DNA of 64,000 bases, from assembly GCA_002104905.1 (NCBI GenBank), contig MCFE01000481.1, forward strand, positions 1-64,000, in the 5' to 3' direction. The stretch is from Basidiobolus meristosporus CBS 931.73 (Eukaryota; Basidiobolomycota; Basidiobolomycetes; Basidiobolales; Basidiobolaceae). Positions 1 to 8,134 of this stretch are shown one piece after another. The position numbers were made by a program, and so were the translations under genes. Position 1 is the first letter of the stretch. The number at the start of each line of letters is the position of its first letter. The notes beneath the pieces were generated by a model. It was not told the DNA's origin and did not search any database. It saw only the letters and a program-made list of their open reading frames with translations.

Positions 1-94
1 ACTGTGACAAAGGAATTACTGGATTAGAGGCAAGTTTATTAATAGAGATTATAAATACATAATAGTAAATACTGCTGTTACTCTGATCTATAAT

Positions 95-925
95 TTACTG
101 GCAATCACCATGGCCATTACTACCATTACTACCATTTCCGGAACCGTAGTCGCCAGCTCCATTACCACCATTACCATTGCCACCGTTGTCATTGCCGTTA
201 CCACCATTTCCAGATTCATAGCCTCCAGCTTCGTTGCCGCCGTTACCATTTCCACTATTACCATTGCTGTCTCCATTGCCGTCTCCACCATTTCCAGAGT
301 CATAGGCACCAGCTCCGTTACCTCCGTTGCCATTTCCGTCTTCACTACCGCCATTGCCATTGCCATTATCACCATTTCCAGAGTCATTGGCACCAGCTCC
401 GTTGCCACCGTTGCCATTTCCACCATTGCCGTTGCCATCTCCATTACCTCCGTTGCCATTACCACCATTGCCATTGCTGTTACCTCCGTTTCCAGAGACA
501 TAGGCGCCAGCTCCATTGCCTCCGCTTCCATCACCGCCGTTCCCGTTGCCGTCTCCATTACTCCCATTTCCAGAGTCATGGGCACCAGCTCCGTTGCCAC
601 CGTTTCCATTTCCTCCATTGCCACCGTTACCATTACCATCATCTCCGTTTCCAGAGTCATAGCCACCAGCTCCGCTGCCGCCGTTACCATTTCCACTATT
701 ACCATTGCTGTCTCCATTGCCGTCACCACCATTTCCAGAGTCATAGGCACCAGCTCCGTTGCCGCCGTTGCCATTTCCACCATTGCCGTTGGCGCCTCCA
801 CTGAATACATCTGTGACATCGTAAGCCCCGCCACTCCTAGCCTGCAGTCTTCTATCGAAAGCTGCGGCGTTGATTGCTGCCAAACCAGAGAGGAAGCACA
901 AGATTCTAGGAGCGGAGAATTTCAT
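95..925 (-). CDS. Secreted Gly/Asn-rich tandem-repeat protein
   Basis: Single-exon ORF of 276 aa. Residues 1-21 form a signal peptide (short basic N-terminus, hydrophobic core, AINAAA), followed by a dibasic RR that could be a Kex2-type site. The rest is almost entirely Gly and Asn with Ser and Asp. Eight imperfect repeats are anchored on a motif like GAGAYDSGNG, with a variable GNGGNGNGG linker between them. Repeats 1 and 6 share a long near-identical block, which points to recent internal duplication. It ends in HGDCQ. A TATA element lies 69 bp upstream of the ATG, so the start is well supported. The function is unknown; an extracellular or cell-wall structural or adhesive role is inference from composition. 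The long ORF on the opposite strand is a by-product of the repeat. Confidence 0.8.
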   Translation of the reverse strand: MKFSAPRILCFLSGLAAINAAAFDRRLQARSGGAYDVTDVFSGGANGNGGNGNGGNGAGAYDSGNGGDGNGDSNGNSGNGNGGSGAGGYDSGNGDDGNGNGGNGGNGNGGNGAGAHDSGNGSNGDGNGNGGDGSGGNGAGAYVSGNGGNSNGNGGNGNGGNGDGNGNGGNGNGGNGAGANDSGNGDNGNGNGGSEDGNGNGGNGAGAYDSGNGGDGNGDSNGNSGNGNGGNEAGGYESGNGGNGNDNGGNGNGGNGAGDYGSGNGSNGSNGHGDCQ

Positions 926-985
926 TCTAATGTAAAAGGAGATATACTACTGAGTGAGATGTCTTGATTTTACCAACTAGAGTGC

Positions 986-994
986 TTATTTATA
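986..994 (-). promoter_or_regulatory. TATA box of the Gly/Asn-rich protein gene
   Basis: On the minus strand the sequence reads TATAAATAA, with its first T 69 bp upstream of the ATG at 925. The same 44-69 bp spacing is seen at four other genes here. Confidence 0.6.
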
Positions 995-1683
995 GTATAG
1001 CGCCCCTTGGCAATTACTCTTTACCCCACACACCATCTTGGTAAGCGAGGTGTCAGCCATCATATGCAACCACTTCAATGTCTCCAAGACTCTTACAACA
1101 TCTAGCTCATCCTGACTAAAAGCCTAGTGCACAGCAGACCTATCAGGATAGAAGTTGAGCATTTCATTGGCCACCCTCCAGTATACACCCTATATCATAT
1201 ATTTTATGAATAACATGCATCTGCGGAGTATATAATTCAGTCAGCCAAAAATATCTCTTCAATCCTACCATTGCTACCAATTAGATAAACTTCGGTCAAA
1301 TTACCTATATCATACGCATGAATACTAAGAATATTTGTAAGAGCTTTGAGTGTTGAGATTATGTAGTTTGTCACCATTCGCCACCAAGGACTTGGAGATC
1401 ATCAAACCAATGCTAAATCAGTGTAGGAGGACTTCTTTGCATTTCACCAAAATTTTACCTACCCGCAACAAGTCCCACTCTCCCGCAACTTGAGTCATGC
1501 GGAGTACCTTACTCTTACATCGCTTTAGTTGGGCATTTTATGTATTAACAATGTACCAAACAACGCACTATCAAGAGTATACATGAGTATCACAACTACT
1601 TCAACGACAATAGAAAGATCAGATAGATGAACGTTTATGAATGAATATTTATTAGAGTACAATACAAACATCTAAGTAAGGAT
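995..1683. other. Intergenic, no gene seen
   Basis: AT-rich spacer of about 690 bp between the promoter of the repeat protein and the 3' end of the methyltransferase gene. No conserved ORF, tRNA or repeat was recognised. Confidence 0.5.
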
Positions 1684-2715
1684 TCAATTACGGAGGCCGA
1701 ATACCAAGGATAGCAACATGTTGACACCCACCCACTTCTTTGCTCTCGGGCCCAATCTCTCGGCATGGGCAGCGTCTTCCACACCATCTTCAATCTTCTC
1801 CAGCAAGATGAACCCACACTCCTCGGCCTGTTCAATTAGGTTCTGAGCTGAGTGATTGGCGGAGTAGCCCACAACTTTTTCTCCGGTGTTAGGATTGTAA
1901 AAACCAGCGCTTGTCGCGTCACCCATATCGGGATGCATGTTTGAGATGAACAGTTTTCCGGATTCTGGGTTCAAGCATTGCTTGGCAAATCTGAAGAAGT
2001 GGCTTGGATCTGGCAAATGCTCTAATACCAGGGTACTATATATGATATCAACATTCTTGGCCTGAGGTGGGATTGTGGGATTGCTGATGATATCTTGCAA
2101 AATCCATGATACAGTGAGGCTGCCCTGGAAGCTAGAACGGGTGGGAAGATTGGCAAGGTCAGCCAGTTTGGCTTGAGCTTTGGACATCATTCCTTGGGAA
2201 ACATCCATGGCGACAATATCCACCGTCTCCCAATGCGATGCTTGCTCAGCGAAGGGCGAGTCGGGGATTTCTTTTTGGATTCCCATGAGATTAAGAATGT
2301 TTCGCCCGGTACCACACCCGAAGTCCAGTAAGCGTATGCTTTTGCCGGAGGAGGCGGCAGACACGCCGCTCATTAGTCTGGGCAGTGCTTCTTTGAATCG
2401 AAGATCGTCAACCTTCTGGAGGACATTCCCGTCGTTGTCGTAAACCTAAGGGGGAACGGGAGTGAGCTGCATGAAACATCGAGAACACTTGGGCTTTCTC
2501 AGGCTTACCTCGGACCAGGAGTTGTAGAAATCATCCATCTGTTTAACGTAGACGACGTTTCCGGGCGTGCGGCTTCTTGGGACTTCACTCATTGCAACCT
2601 CGATGGCCGACCTCATTTTCAATACTGCTATTATAGTGAGAGGCATCAAATCCGCAATCATCCACAGTCGTTCCATTGAACGACCGGTATTCTCGATTAA
2701 CCCATAACCATCCAT
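1684..2715 (-). CDS. Class I SAM-dependent methyltransferase
   Basis: Two exons, 2715-2509 and 2445-1684, joined in phase 0 across a 63-bp intron (2446-2508, GTAAGC to CTTAG); about 322 aa. The junction reads DDFYNSWSE|VYDNDGNVLQ. Motif I (LLDFGCGTGRN), an acidic loop (DIVAMDVSQGMM) and a VDIIYSTLVLEHLPDPSHFF motif identify a Rossmann-fold methyltransferase of the UbiE/Methyltransf_11-12 type. The C-terminal half has a typical ISNMHPDMGD segment. The substrate is unknown. The reading frame stays open to an ATG at 2796, but a TATA-like element at 2772-2778 lies downstream of that ATG and 63 bp upstream of the one at 2715, so I chose 2715. Internal Mets at 2676 and 2592 are alternatives. No signal or membrane segment is obvious. 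Confidence 0.8.
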
Positions 2716-2771
2716 ATCAATGTGTCTTGGGCCACCTATTGGCCAGCCGAGTGGCCAGTCGGGTGGCGCTG

Positions 2772-2778
2772 CTATATA
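2772..2778 (-). promoter_or_regulatory. TATA-like element of the methyltransferase gene
   Basis: Minus strand reads TATATAG, 63 bp upstream of the ATG at 2715. This is the main reason for rejecting the longer ORF start at 2796. Confidence 0.45.
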
Positions 2779-3064
2779 TCTGGTAATTGGCACCATTTGA
2801 ATCTAATATTGAGGTGGTGATCGATAAAGGTGATTGATCGACGAATCTGGCATATACAATTGTCAACCGTTCTCTCATGTGTAGGGCGAATCATAAGCCA
2901 GAATTGGATTTGGAGAACCAACAGTAACAAATTCTAGCATGTTATAGAAGCAGTGAAATTTTATAAATTGATGTTGGGATATGTATTAGGACTATATAGT
3001 TGTACATGCTTACAAAATGGTAAATAGGAACATTACGAGGGGTATAGCACAATGAACAAACGAT

Positions 3065-3976
3065 TTACATTTCGGCCAATTGATTTTGAACCACTGCCTT
3101 GTGGATAGCATTGCTACTAGAACCTTGCTCAAGTGGCATGAAAATCACCTTGGTTCCCGTGTTCTTGCTCATCGAGCTCAAGGTTTCGAGATAACGGATC
3201 TGCATGGCTGCTGGAGTGTTGAGAATCTCCGCCGCCTCTCTCATCAACTTGGCCGAGTCCACTTCGGCTTGGGCGGAAATCACCTTCGACTCACCGATTC
3301 TCTTTTGGGTGGCTGCGCTGGAAAGCGACTCCTGTAGCTCCTTGGAGAACTCAAGATCCTTAATCAGGATGGATTCGATGGTGACTCCCCACTCTCTGGC
3401 TGGAATATCGATCATCTCACGGATGTCATCAGCAATGGTCTCCCGATTCTCAATACAGTCTTGGAGGACTCGAGTTCCGAGAACCCCTCTGAGTGTGGTT
3501 TGTGTACGCTCAATTAGAGCCTGGCGAACGTTGCCAACCCCGAATAATGATTGGTAAGGGTCCACTACATGATAGTAGACCACCGAGTCGATCTTGATGT
3601 TTACATTGTCCTTGGTCATGATGCGAATGTCCTCGATCAAGGCGATCTGCAACTTGATATCAACGCTATGCAGTTTCTCGGTGAAGACATTCACTGTGGT
3701 CAGACCTGGATCCACACATTTGTAGACTCGGCCGAAACGAGAGATCAGACCAACATAGCCTTGATCCACCTCCTTGTTGGGATTTGGACAGCAGAAACAC
3801 CCAGGAATAGAGCCAAGGGCCCCAAATAAATTTCCCAGGGACTGCATGGCAACCCCGTAGAAGCCCGCGACTGGCTCTGCTGGGATTTCTTTGGCAAACG
3901 ACTTGGACATTGCATGGCTACTTGGCTGAGTGGTCAAGGCCTCAGGCTGAGTGGATGAAGATGGCTTCTTGGACAT
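3065..3976 (-). CDS. Stomatin-like SPFH/band-7 membrane protein
   Basis: Intronless, 303 aa. Residues 1-40 are a Ser/Thr/Gln-rich cytosolic tail. A short hydrophobic stretch follows, with a Cys-rich PGCFCCPNPN motif likely to be palmitoylated. The SPFH domain then runs from about residue 68 (EVDQGYVGLISRFGRVYKCVDPG) through DVKLQ-like and RIMTKDNVNIKIDSVVYYHV segments, ending in a coiled coil with the classical AATQKRIGESKVISAQAEVDSAKLMREAAEIL. Family members form oligomeric scaffolds on the cytosolic face of the plasma membrane or other membranes and regulate channels and lipid domains. That role is inferred. The gene is divergent from the thaumatin-like gene, with about 900 bp between their starts. 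Confidence 0.92.
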   Translation of the reverse strand: MSKKPSSSTQPEALTTQPSSHAMSKSFAKEIPAEPVAGFYGVAMQSLGNLFGALGSIPGCFCCPNPNKEVDQGYVGLISRFGRVYKCVDPGLTTVNVFTEKLHSVDIKLQIALIEDIRIMTKDNVNIKIDSVVYYHVVDPYQSLFGVGNVRQALIERTQTTLRGVLGTRVLQDCIENRETIADDIREMIDIPAREWGVTIESILIKDLEFSKELQESLSSAATQKRIGESKVISAQAEVDSAKLMREAAEILNTPAAMQIRYLETLSSMSKNTGTKVIFMPLEQGSSSNAIHKAVVQNQLAEM

Positions 3977-4030
3977 TGATTAGAAAGGATAGAGGTTTGG
4001 ATGAATCGAGATAGAGGGGGTGCGCAGCTC

Positions 4031-4037
4031 TTATATA
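4031..4037 (-). promoter_or_regulatory. TATA box of the stomatin-like gene
   Basis: Minus strand reads TATATAA, 61 bp upstream of the ATG at 3976. Confidence 0.6.
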
Positions 4038-4828
4038 ATTTGGACCTCCGAAACCTAGAAAATCCATAATGTGGGTGAGTGGCACCAAACTAATCACATG
4101 GATTCAGCAAGAAGATCCGGCTGTACAACGGAATGATGGGCTACGACCAATCAACCCGTTCCCTCTACCATGGCTGCCGGCTTTCGCCCAAACCGGTTTC
4201 TGTTTGCTCTTCATCGGTTGTATTATACTATCCATGAGGTTAGACACCTTCAGAGGGTCCAATATAGAAATTCGCTTCTTGGCAGAAATCCCCCCCCCAC
4301 AAGGCTGTTTCTTACCCGCCTCTACCTGGTATCTACCGTGAGGGTAGCTTGCATGAATGGTAGATTGAAGCATATGTGTCGTATTCACGATAATGCTAAC
4401 TGCAGAGGTGCGATCTTTGATTTGAGCATTATCACTCACCACCACCACCACCACCGTCAGCTTAAGAGTGCCCATACCCTTTGGAAATGAATTACATTAT
4501 TGCGTCCACAACAGCGGTGTTCTACACTCGAGACAGCCGGGGATGATGGTGTAGGATCGGACTCCTTTTCGGTCGCGTTGCGGTTCGGAACGTACCAGCA
4601 TGGAAACGGAAGACACGAAACAACGCATAGATCAACGCGAGAACAGAGGAGGAGATATGGTAAACAAAGAGGTGAACTAGCTGTGCACGGTTTTCCCGGT
4701 TGAAAATCGCGTACACTGGCGCAAGGTGCCTTGTGGATCGCGAAAATCGGTGGATGGTTTTGGTAATAGACTAGGAAGGATTTAACCTAAACGGACCAAG
4801 TGGTTTGTTGGCCAAAAACAATGGAACT
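4038..4828. other. Divergent intergenic region with simple repeats
   Basis: About 790 bp between the stomatin-like (-) and thaumatin-like (+) promoters. It holds a run of nine C (4290-4298) and a short (CAC) repeat (4437-4455). Small ORFs occur on both strands, but none shows a recognisable domain or codon bias, and I do not call a gene. Confidence 0.5.
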
Positions 4829-4836
4829 TATAAAAA
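4829..4836 (+). promoter_or_regulatory. TATA box of the thaumatin-like gene
   Basis: TATAAAAA, 51 bp upstream of the ATG at 4880. It lies inside the longer ORF that starts at 4805 and so argues against that upstream start. Confidence 0.65.
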
Positions 4837-4879
4837 ATCCCGCCTTGCCTGTTTCCCATCATCCCCATCAGCCTCTAGA

Positions 4880-5647
4880 ATGTTGTCTACTGTTAGAATC
4901 ATCGGCTCCCTCCTCGCCTTCCTTGCCACTGTGCATTCGGCGCCGGTCGATGAGCTGGTCCACAACATCGTCTTCAAAAACCAATGCACCCACAACGTAT
5001 GGCTGGCGGCGTCGACCACCTGGGACAACACTCCCTTGCCTGCCAATGCGGGGCTACTCACCCCCGGAGAAACCTTCACCATCACTGTGGTGGATCAATG
5101 GCAAGGTCGGTTCTGGGGTAGAACAGAGTGTGATTTCCAGCACAAGAATATGACCACCAATACCGCCTGCGTCACTGGCGACTGTGGTTCTGGAGAAGAG
5201 TACTGTGGCTATATCTCTGGCAGACCACCTGCCTCGTTGGCCGAGTTCACCTTCAACGGCTGGAATGACCTCGACTACTACGACGTATCTCTCGTGGACG
5301 GGTACAACCTGCCAGTCTCCATTCAGCCCCATTCCAAGGTTAACAACTGGGGTAACCCCTTCTCGTGCGGAAGTCCCACCGTTGAGAAGGACATCAACCT
5401 CATCTGCCCCGGTCCCCTTCAGATCCGGGACCACGATGGAAACGTGGTCGGTTGTGAGTCAGCGTGCACTGCCTTCGGGTTGCCTCAATACTGTTGCTCC
5501 GGCCCTGACAGCACACCCCAGAAATGTCACCCAACCAAATACTCCAAGCTGTTCAAGTCCGCTTGTCCATTCTGTTACAGCTATGCCTACGACGATGCCA
5601 CCTCGATCTTCACCTGTCGCGGTGACTACACCGTCCAGTTTTGTTAG
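4880..5647 (+). CDS. Secreted thaumatin-like protein (PR-5/GH64-like fold)
   Basis: Intronless, 255 aa from the ATG at 4880. Residues 1-21 are a signal peptide (MLSTVRIIGSLLAFLATVHSA). The mature domain has the thaumatin order: NIVFKNQCTHNVW at the N-terminus, FWGRTECDF, AEFTFNGWNDLDYYDVSLVDGYNLP, a central Cys-rich loop and SYAYDDATSIFTC at the end. I count 16 cysteines, the full complement for eight disulfides as in large plant thaumatin-like proteins. The Arg/Glu/Asp residues lining the family's acidic cleft are present. Thaumatin-like proteins bind or cleave beta-glucans; whether this one is enzymatic, antifungal or acts on its own wall is unknown. Confidence 0.92.
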   Translation: MLSTVRIIGSLLAFLATVHSAPVDELVHNIVFKNQCTHNVWLAASTTWDNTPLPANAGLLTPGETFTITVVDQWQGRFWGRTECDFQHKNMTTNTACVTGDCGSGEEYCGYISGRPPASLAEFTFNGWNDLDYYDVSLVDGYNLPVSIQPHSKVNNWGNPFSCGSPTVEKDINLICPGPLQIRDHDGNVVGCESACTAFGLPQYCCSGPDSTPQKCHPTKYSKLFKSACPFCYSYAYDDATSIFTCRGDYTVQFC

Positions 5648-5678
5648 TTCGCGAAGGACTCGCCGTCCCCTCTGTACA

Positions 5679-5719
5679 TAATTTAATTTAATTTAATCTA
5701 ATCTAATCCAATCCAATCC
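5679..5719 (+). repeat. Graded pentanucleotide repeat in the thaumatin-gene 3' region
   Basis: About eight or nine 5-bp units that change stepwise along the array from TAATT to TAATC to CAATC, followed by AATAAA at 5722. It probably lies in the 3' UTR. Confidence 0.6.
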
Positions 5720-5937
5720 GCAATAAACGAGATCCATTAATCTTTCCACCGGCCTCACCATTGTTGAATCCCATGCAGGTATCACATCCGATACCTAGGT
5801 CACGTCAAGGATCATTGGGTTGAGGTTGGTTTGTTGAGCCCCGTCCGTCCGATGTGGGTTGTCACTACATACATCGTACGATGAAATGGTGCTTTGCTAC
5901 CATCATCCATCGTGGTACCAAATAGACATAAAATTTT

Positions 5938-6008
5938 GCCTACTGCCAGGATTGAACTGGCGACCTTCAGTTTACGAGACTGACGCGCTACCACTGCGCT
6001 AAGCAGGC
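5938..6008 (-). tRNA. tRNA-Thr (anticodon CGU), intronless
   Basis: A 71-nt cloverleaf on the minus strand. The acceptor stem GCCTGCT pairs with AGTAGGC (one G-U). The D arm is GCGC/GCGC, the anticodon stem is TCAGT/ACTGA with loop CTCGTAA giving CGU, and the T arm is GCCAG-TTCAATC-CTGGC, fully paired. The A- and B-box promoters sit in the normal D and T arms. A TTTT run follows just downstream (plus-strand AAAATTTT at 5930-5937) as a Pol III terminator. It decodes ACG. Confidence 0.93.
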
Positions 6009-7082
6009 TTCTGTAACTTCTGAAAACTTCATTTAAATATGGTAATGGTCTATAATTCAGGAAAGTACCAACAAATTTTCCATTAATAAAATAGCCCAAA
6101 AGGATAAGAAAACAGCACAAAATCTCGGAAATTTGGGATCAGAAACATCATACACTTGCGATCACCCGTAAATCACCGACCAATAGCATCATCGACATGA
6201 TGTTTGCAAAAGCGACCCGCGAAATCCGTCGAAACGAGCATTTGTTTGGATAGATGGACGTGGCCTATCCCTCTCGAGACCTTTGGGGCAGAAGACCATT
6301 GGCTCCCTCCCTCCGAGCCATCTCTACAGGAGAGCCGCCTACACACAGCAACAACCATGGTCACGGTGATCCATTGATTTTTCGTCTACTACACCGCGAT
6401 AAATTCAATGAGATACACAAGTGTGAACCCGAGCCATGGATACTCGTAAACTTCCGTCCAGGAGAAATGGTCAACCGTTGCATGAATGCTCGTGGCGTAC
6501 GAAGTGTACAGCACACACCATCTATTCGATCATCCAGGGTGACACGATGGAGCCCCCGTTTTCCGGGGGGGTTGATTTCCTCAGGTACCGATGTGCACAA
6601 AGCCAATGTTTAATCAATCATTTCGGACTATGCATATGCCGCCTGGAGGCACTGGCTGATGAGTCGAAGTCCGCACGCTACCTTAATAAAAGGTTGGGCG
6701 TTGGATAAGTGCGGCCTTGTCGGTTTGATGAGCGAACAAGCAGATCCAAGCCATTCATCAGCCGTACGCTGGGATTGTGAGAGGTCCAGGGGAGCGGGGA
6801 GGTTGGGCCAGTTCCCTGGAGTTTTCAACCACCAGCACCAGAGGATGCGTCGAAACTACCTCTTTGCTGTCGAGTGACGTTGTTGGGGTTGCCAGTGTTT
6901 ATAGCAGGCGATGGGATAAAAAAAATTCCCCCCTCTGCCACTCGCGAAGGATCGATCGGATTGGCTGGCTCGCGAGTACCGGGTGGAATAAATATGATAG
7001 GACGGGGTGGGGATCGATCTTTTCTGCCTAATCTTTGTTCTGGATCCCCTTCCGCCAAAGTTGCAATCAGTCAGCCTTCAAT
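6009..7082. other. Intergenic, includes the RPL8 promoter
   Basis: About 1.07 kb between the tRNA and the RPL8 start codon. Several overlapping ORFs under 120 aa run on both strands without conserved features. An A-tract (6919-6926) and C-runs precede the RPL8 start. I see no supportable gene here. Confidence 0.5.
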
Positions 7083-7945
7083 ATGGTACGATGCACCTAA
7101 CATGATGTGAATACCCCGACGCCAACCATCTAACCTGTTCTCCATCCATCCATCTACAGCCTAAGGGAAAGTCCACCAAGAAAGTCGCCCCCGCTCCCTA
7201 CCCCGTGAAGGGTAAGCAATCCAGCAAGGTCGTCAAGAACCCCTTGTTCGAGAAGACTCCCAAGAACTTCAGTATCGGCGCTGATATCCAGCCCAAGCGT
7301 GACTTGTCTCGCTTCGTCAAGTGGCCCGAGTATGTCCGTCTCCAACGCCAAAGAAAGGTCCTCAAGCTCCGTCTTAAGGTCCCTCCTTCCATCAACCAAT
7401 TCACCAAGGTTTTGGATCGCAACACCGCCACCGAGCTCTTCAAGGTCTTGAACAAGTACCGTCCCGAGACCAAGCAAGAGAAGAAGACCCGTCTCGGTGA
7501 GGCCGCCAAGGTCACCGCCGAGGGAGGCAAGGTTGAGTCCAAGAAGCCCGTCGTCGTCAAGTACGGTATCAACCACATCACCGCCCTCATCGAAGCCAAG
7601 AAGGCCCAACTCGTCGTCATCGCCGACGATGTTGACCCCATTGAAATCGTCCTCTGGTTGCCCGCCCTCTGCCGCAAGATGGGTATCCCTTACTGCATTG
7701 TCAAGGGTAAGGCTCGTCTCGGTACCGTCGTTCACAAGAAGACCGCCACTGCCCTCGCCATCACCGACATCCGTGAGGAGGACAAGGCCGATCTCGCCAA
7801 GTTGGTCGACTCCATCAAGGCCAACTACAACGACAAATACGAGGAGGTCCGCAAGCACTGGGGTGGTGGTATCATGGGCGCCAAGTCCCAAGCCGCCACT
7901 CTCAAGAAGCAAAAGGCTCTTGCCAAGGCTACTGGCAAGGCTTAA
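7083..7945 (+). CDS. RPL8: 60S ribosomal protein eL8 (L7a/L8)
   Basis: Two coding exons: 7083-7085, consisting of the ATG alone, and 7160-7945, with a 74-bp intron (7086-7159, GTACGA to CTACAG). The product is 262 aa, close to the yeast Rpl8 length. It starts [18 protein letters not shown] and has the eL8 core [23 protein letters not shown], plus the L7Ae-family RNA-binding region [29 protein letters not shown]...[22 protein letters not shown]. It binds 25S rRNA in the large subunit and acts in pre-60S assembly. Third codon positions are strongly C-biased, as expected of a highly expressed gene. It is convergent with the HECT ligase gene, with 189 bp between stop codons. Confidence 0.97.
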
Positions 7946-8134
7946 GTTTCGTTTAGGCCCTTGCTGCTGTTGTCTTCAAACTAATAATAAAAACATGGTG
8001 TACAACAAACCCCTCGTCACCTCGTGCGGATTTTATGGATTTATTGTAGAAAGCGTAACATAGGTAGTTTTTGGGTGGTAACGGTAACAGTATTAGGTTG
8101 TACAATACGTGTGGGTTGAGGTGTGGTGTGTGGG

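Noticed and set aside
110-967. 285-aa plus-strand ORF opposite the Gly/Asn-rich protein
   Set aside because: Composition (Thr/Ile/Ala/Val repeats) is simply the complement of the GGN/AAY repeat; no start context or domain.
4104-4490. ORFs of 106-123 aa with a poly-His or poly-Val stretch
   Set aside because: They derive from a (CAC) repeat; no conserved feature, codon bias or promoter.
4805-4879. Upstream 25-residue extension of the thaumatin-like protein
   Set aside because: It overlaps the TATA box and would hide the signal peptide.
5812-6120. 102-aa minus-strand ORF
   Set aside because: It spans the tRNA-Thr gene and has no recognisable feature.
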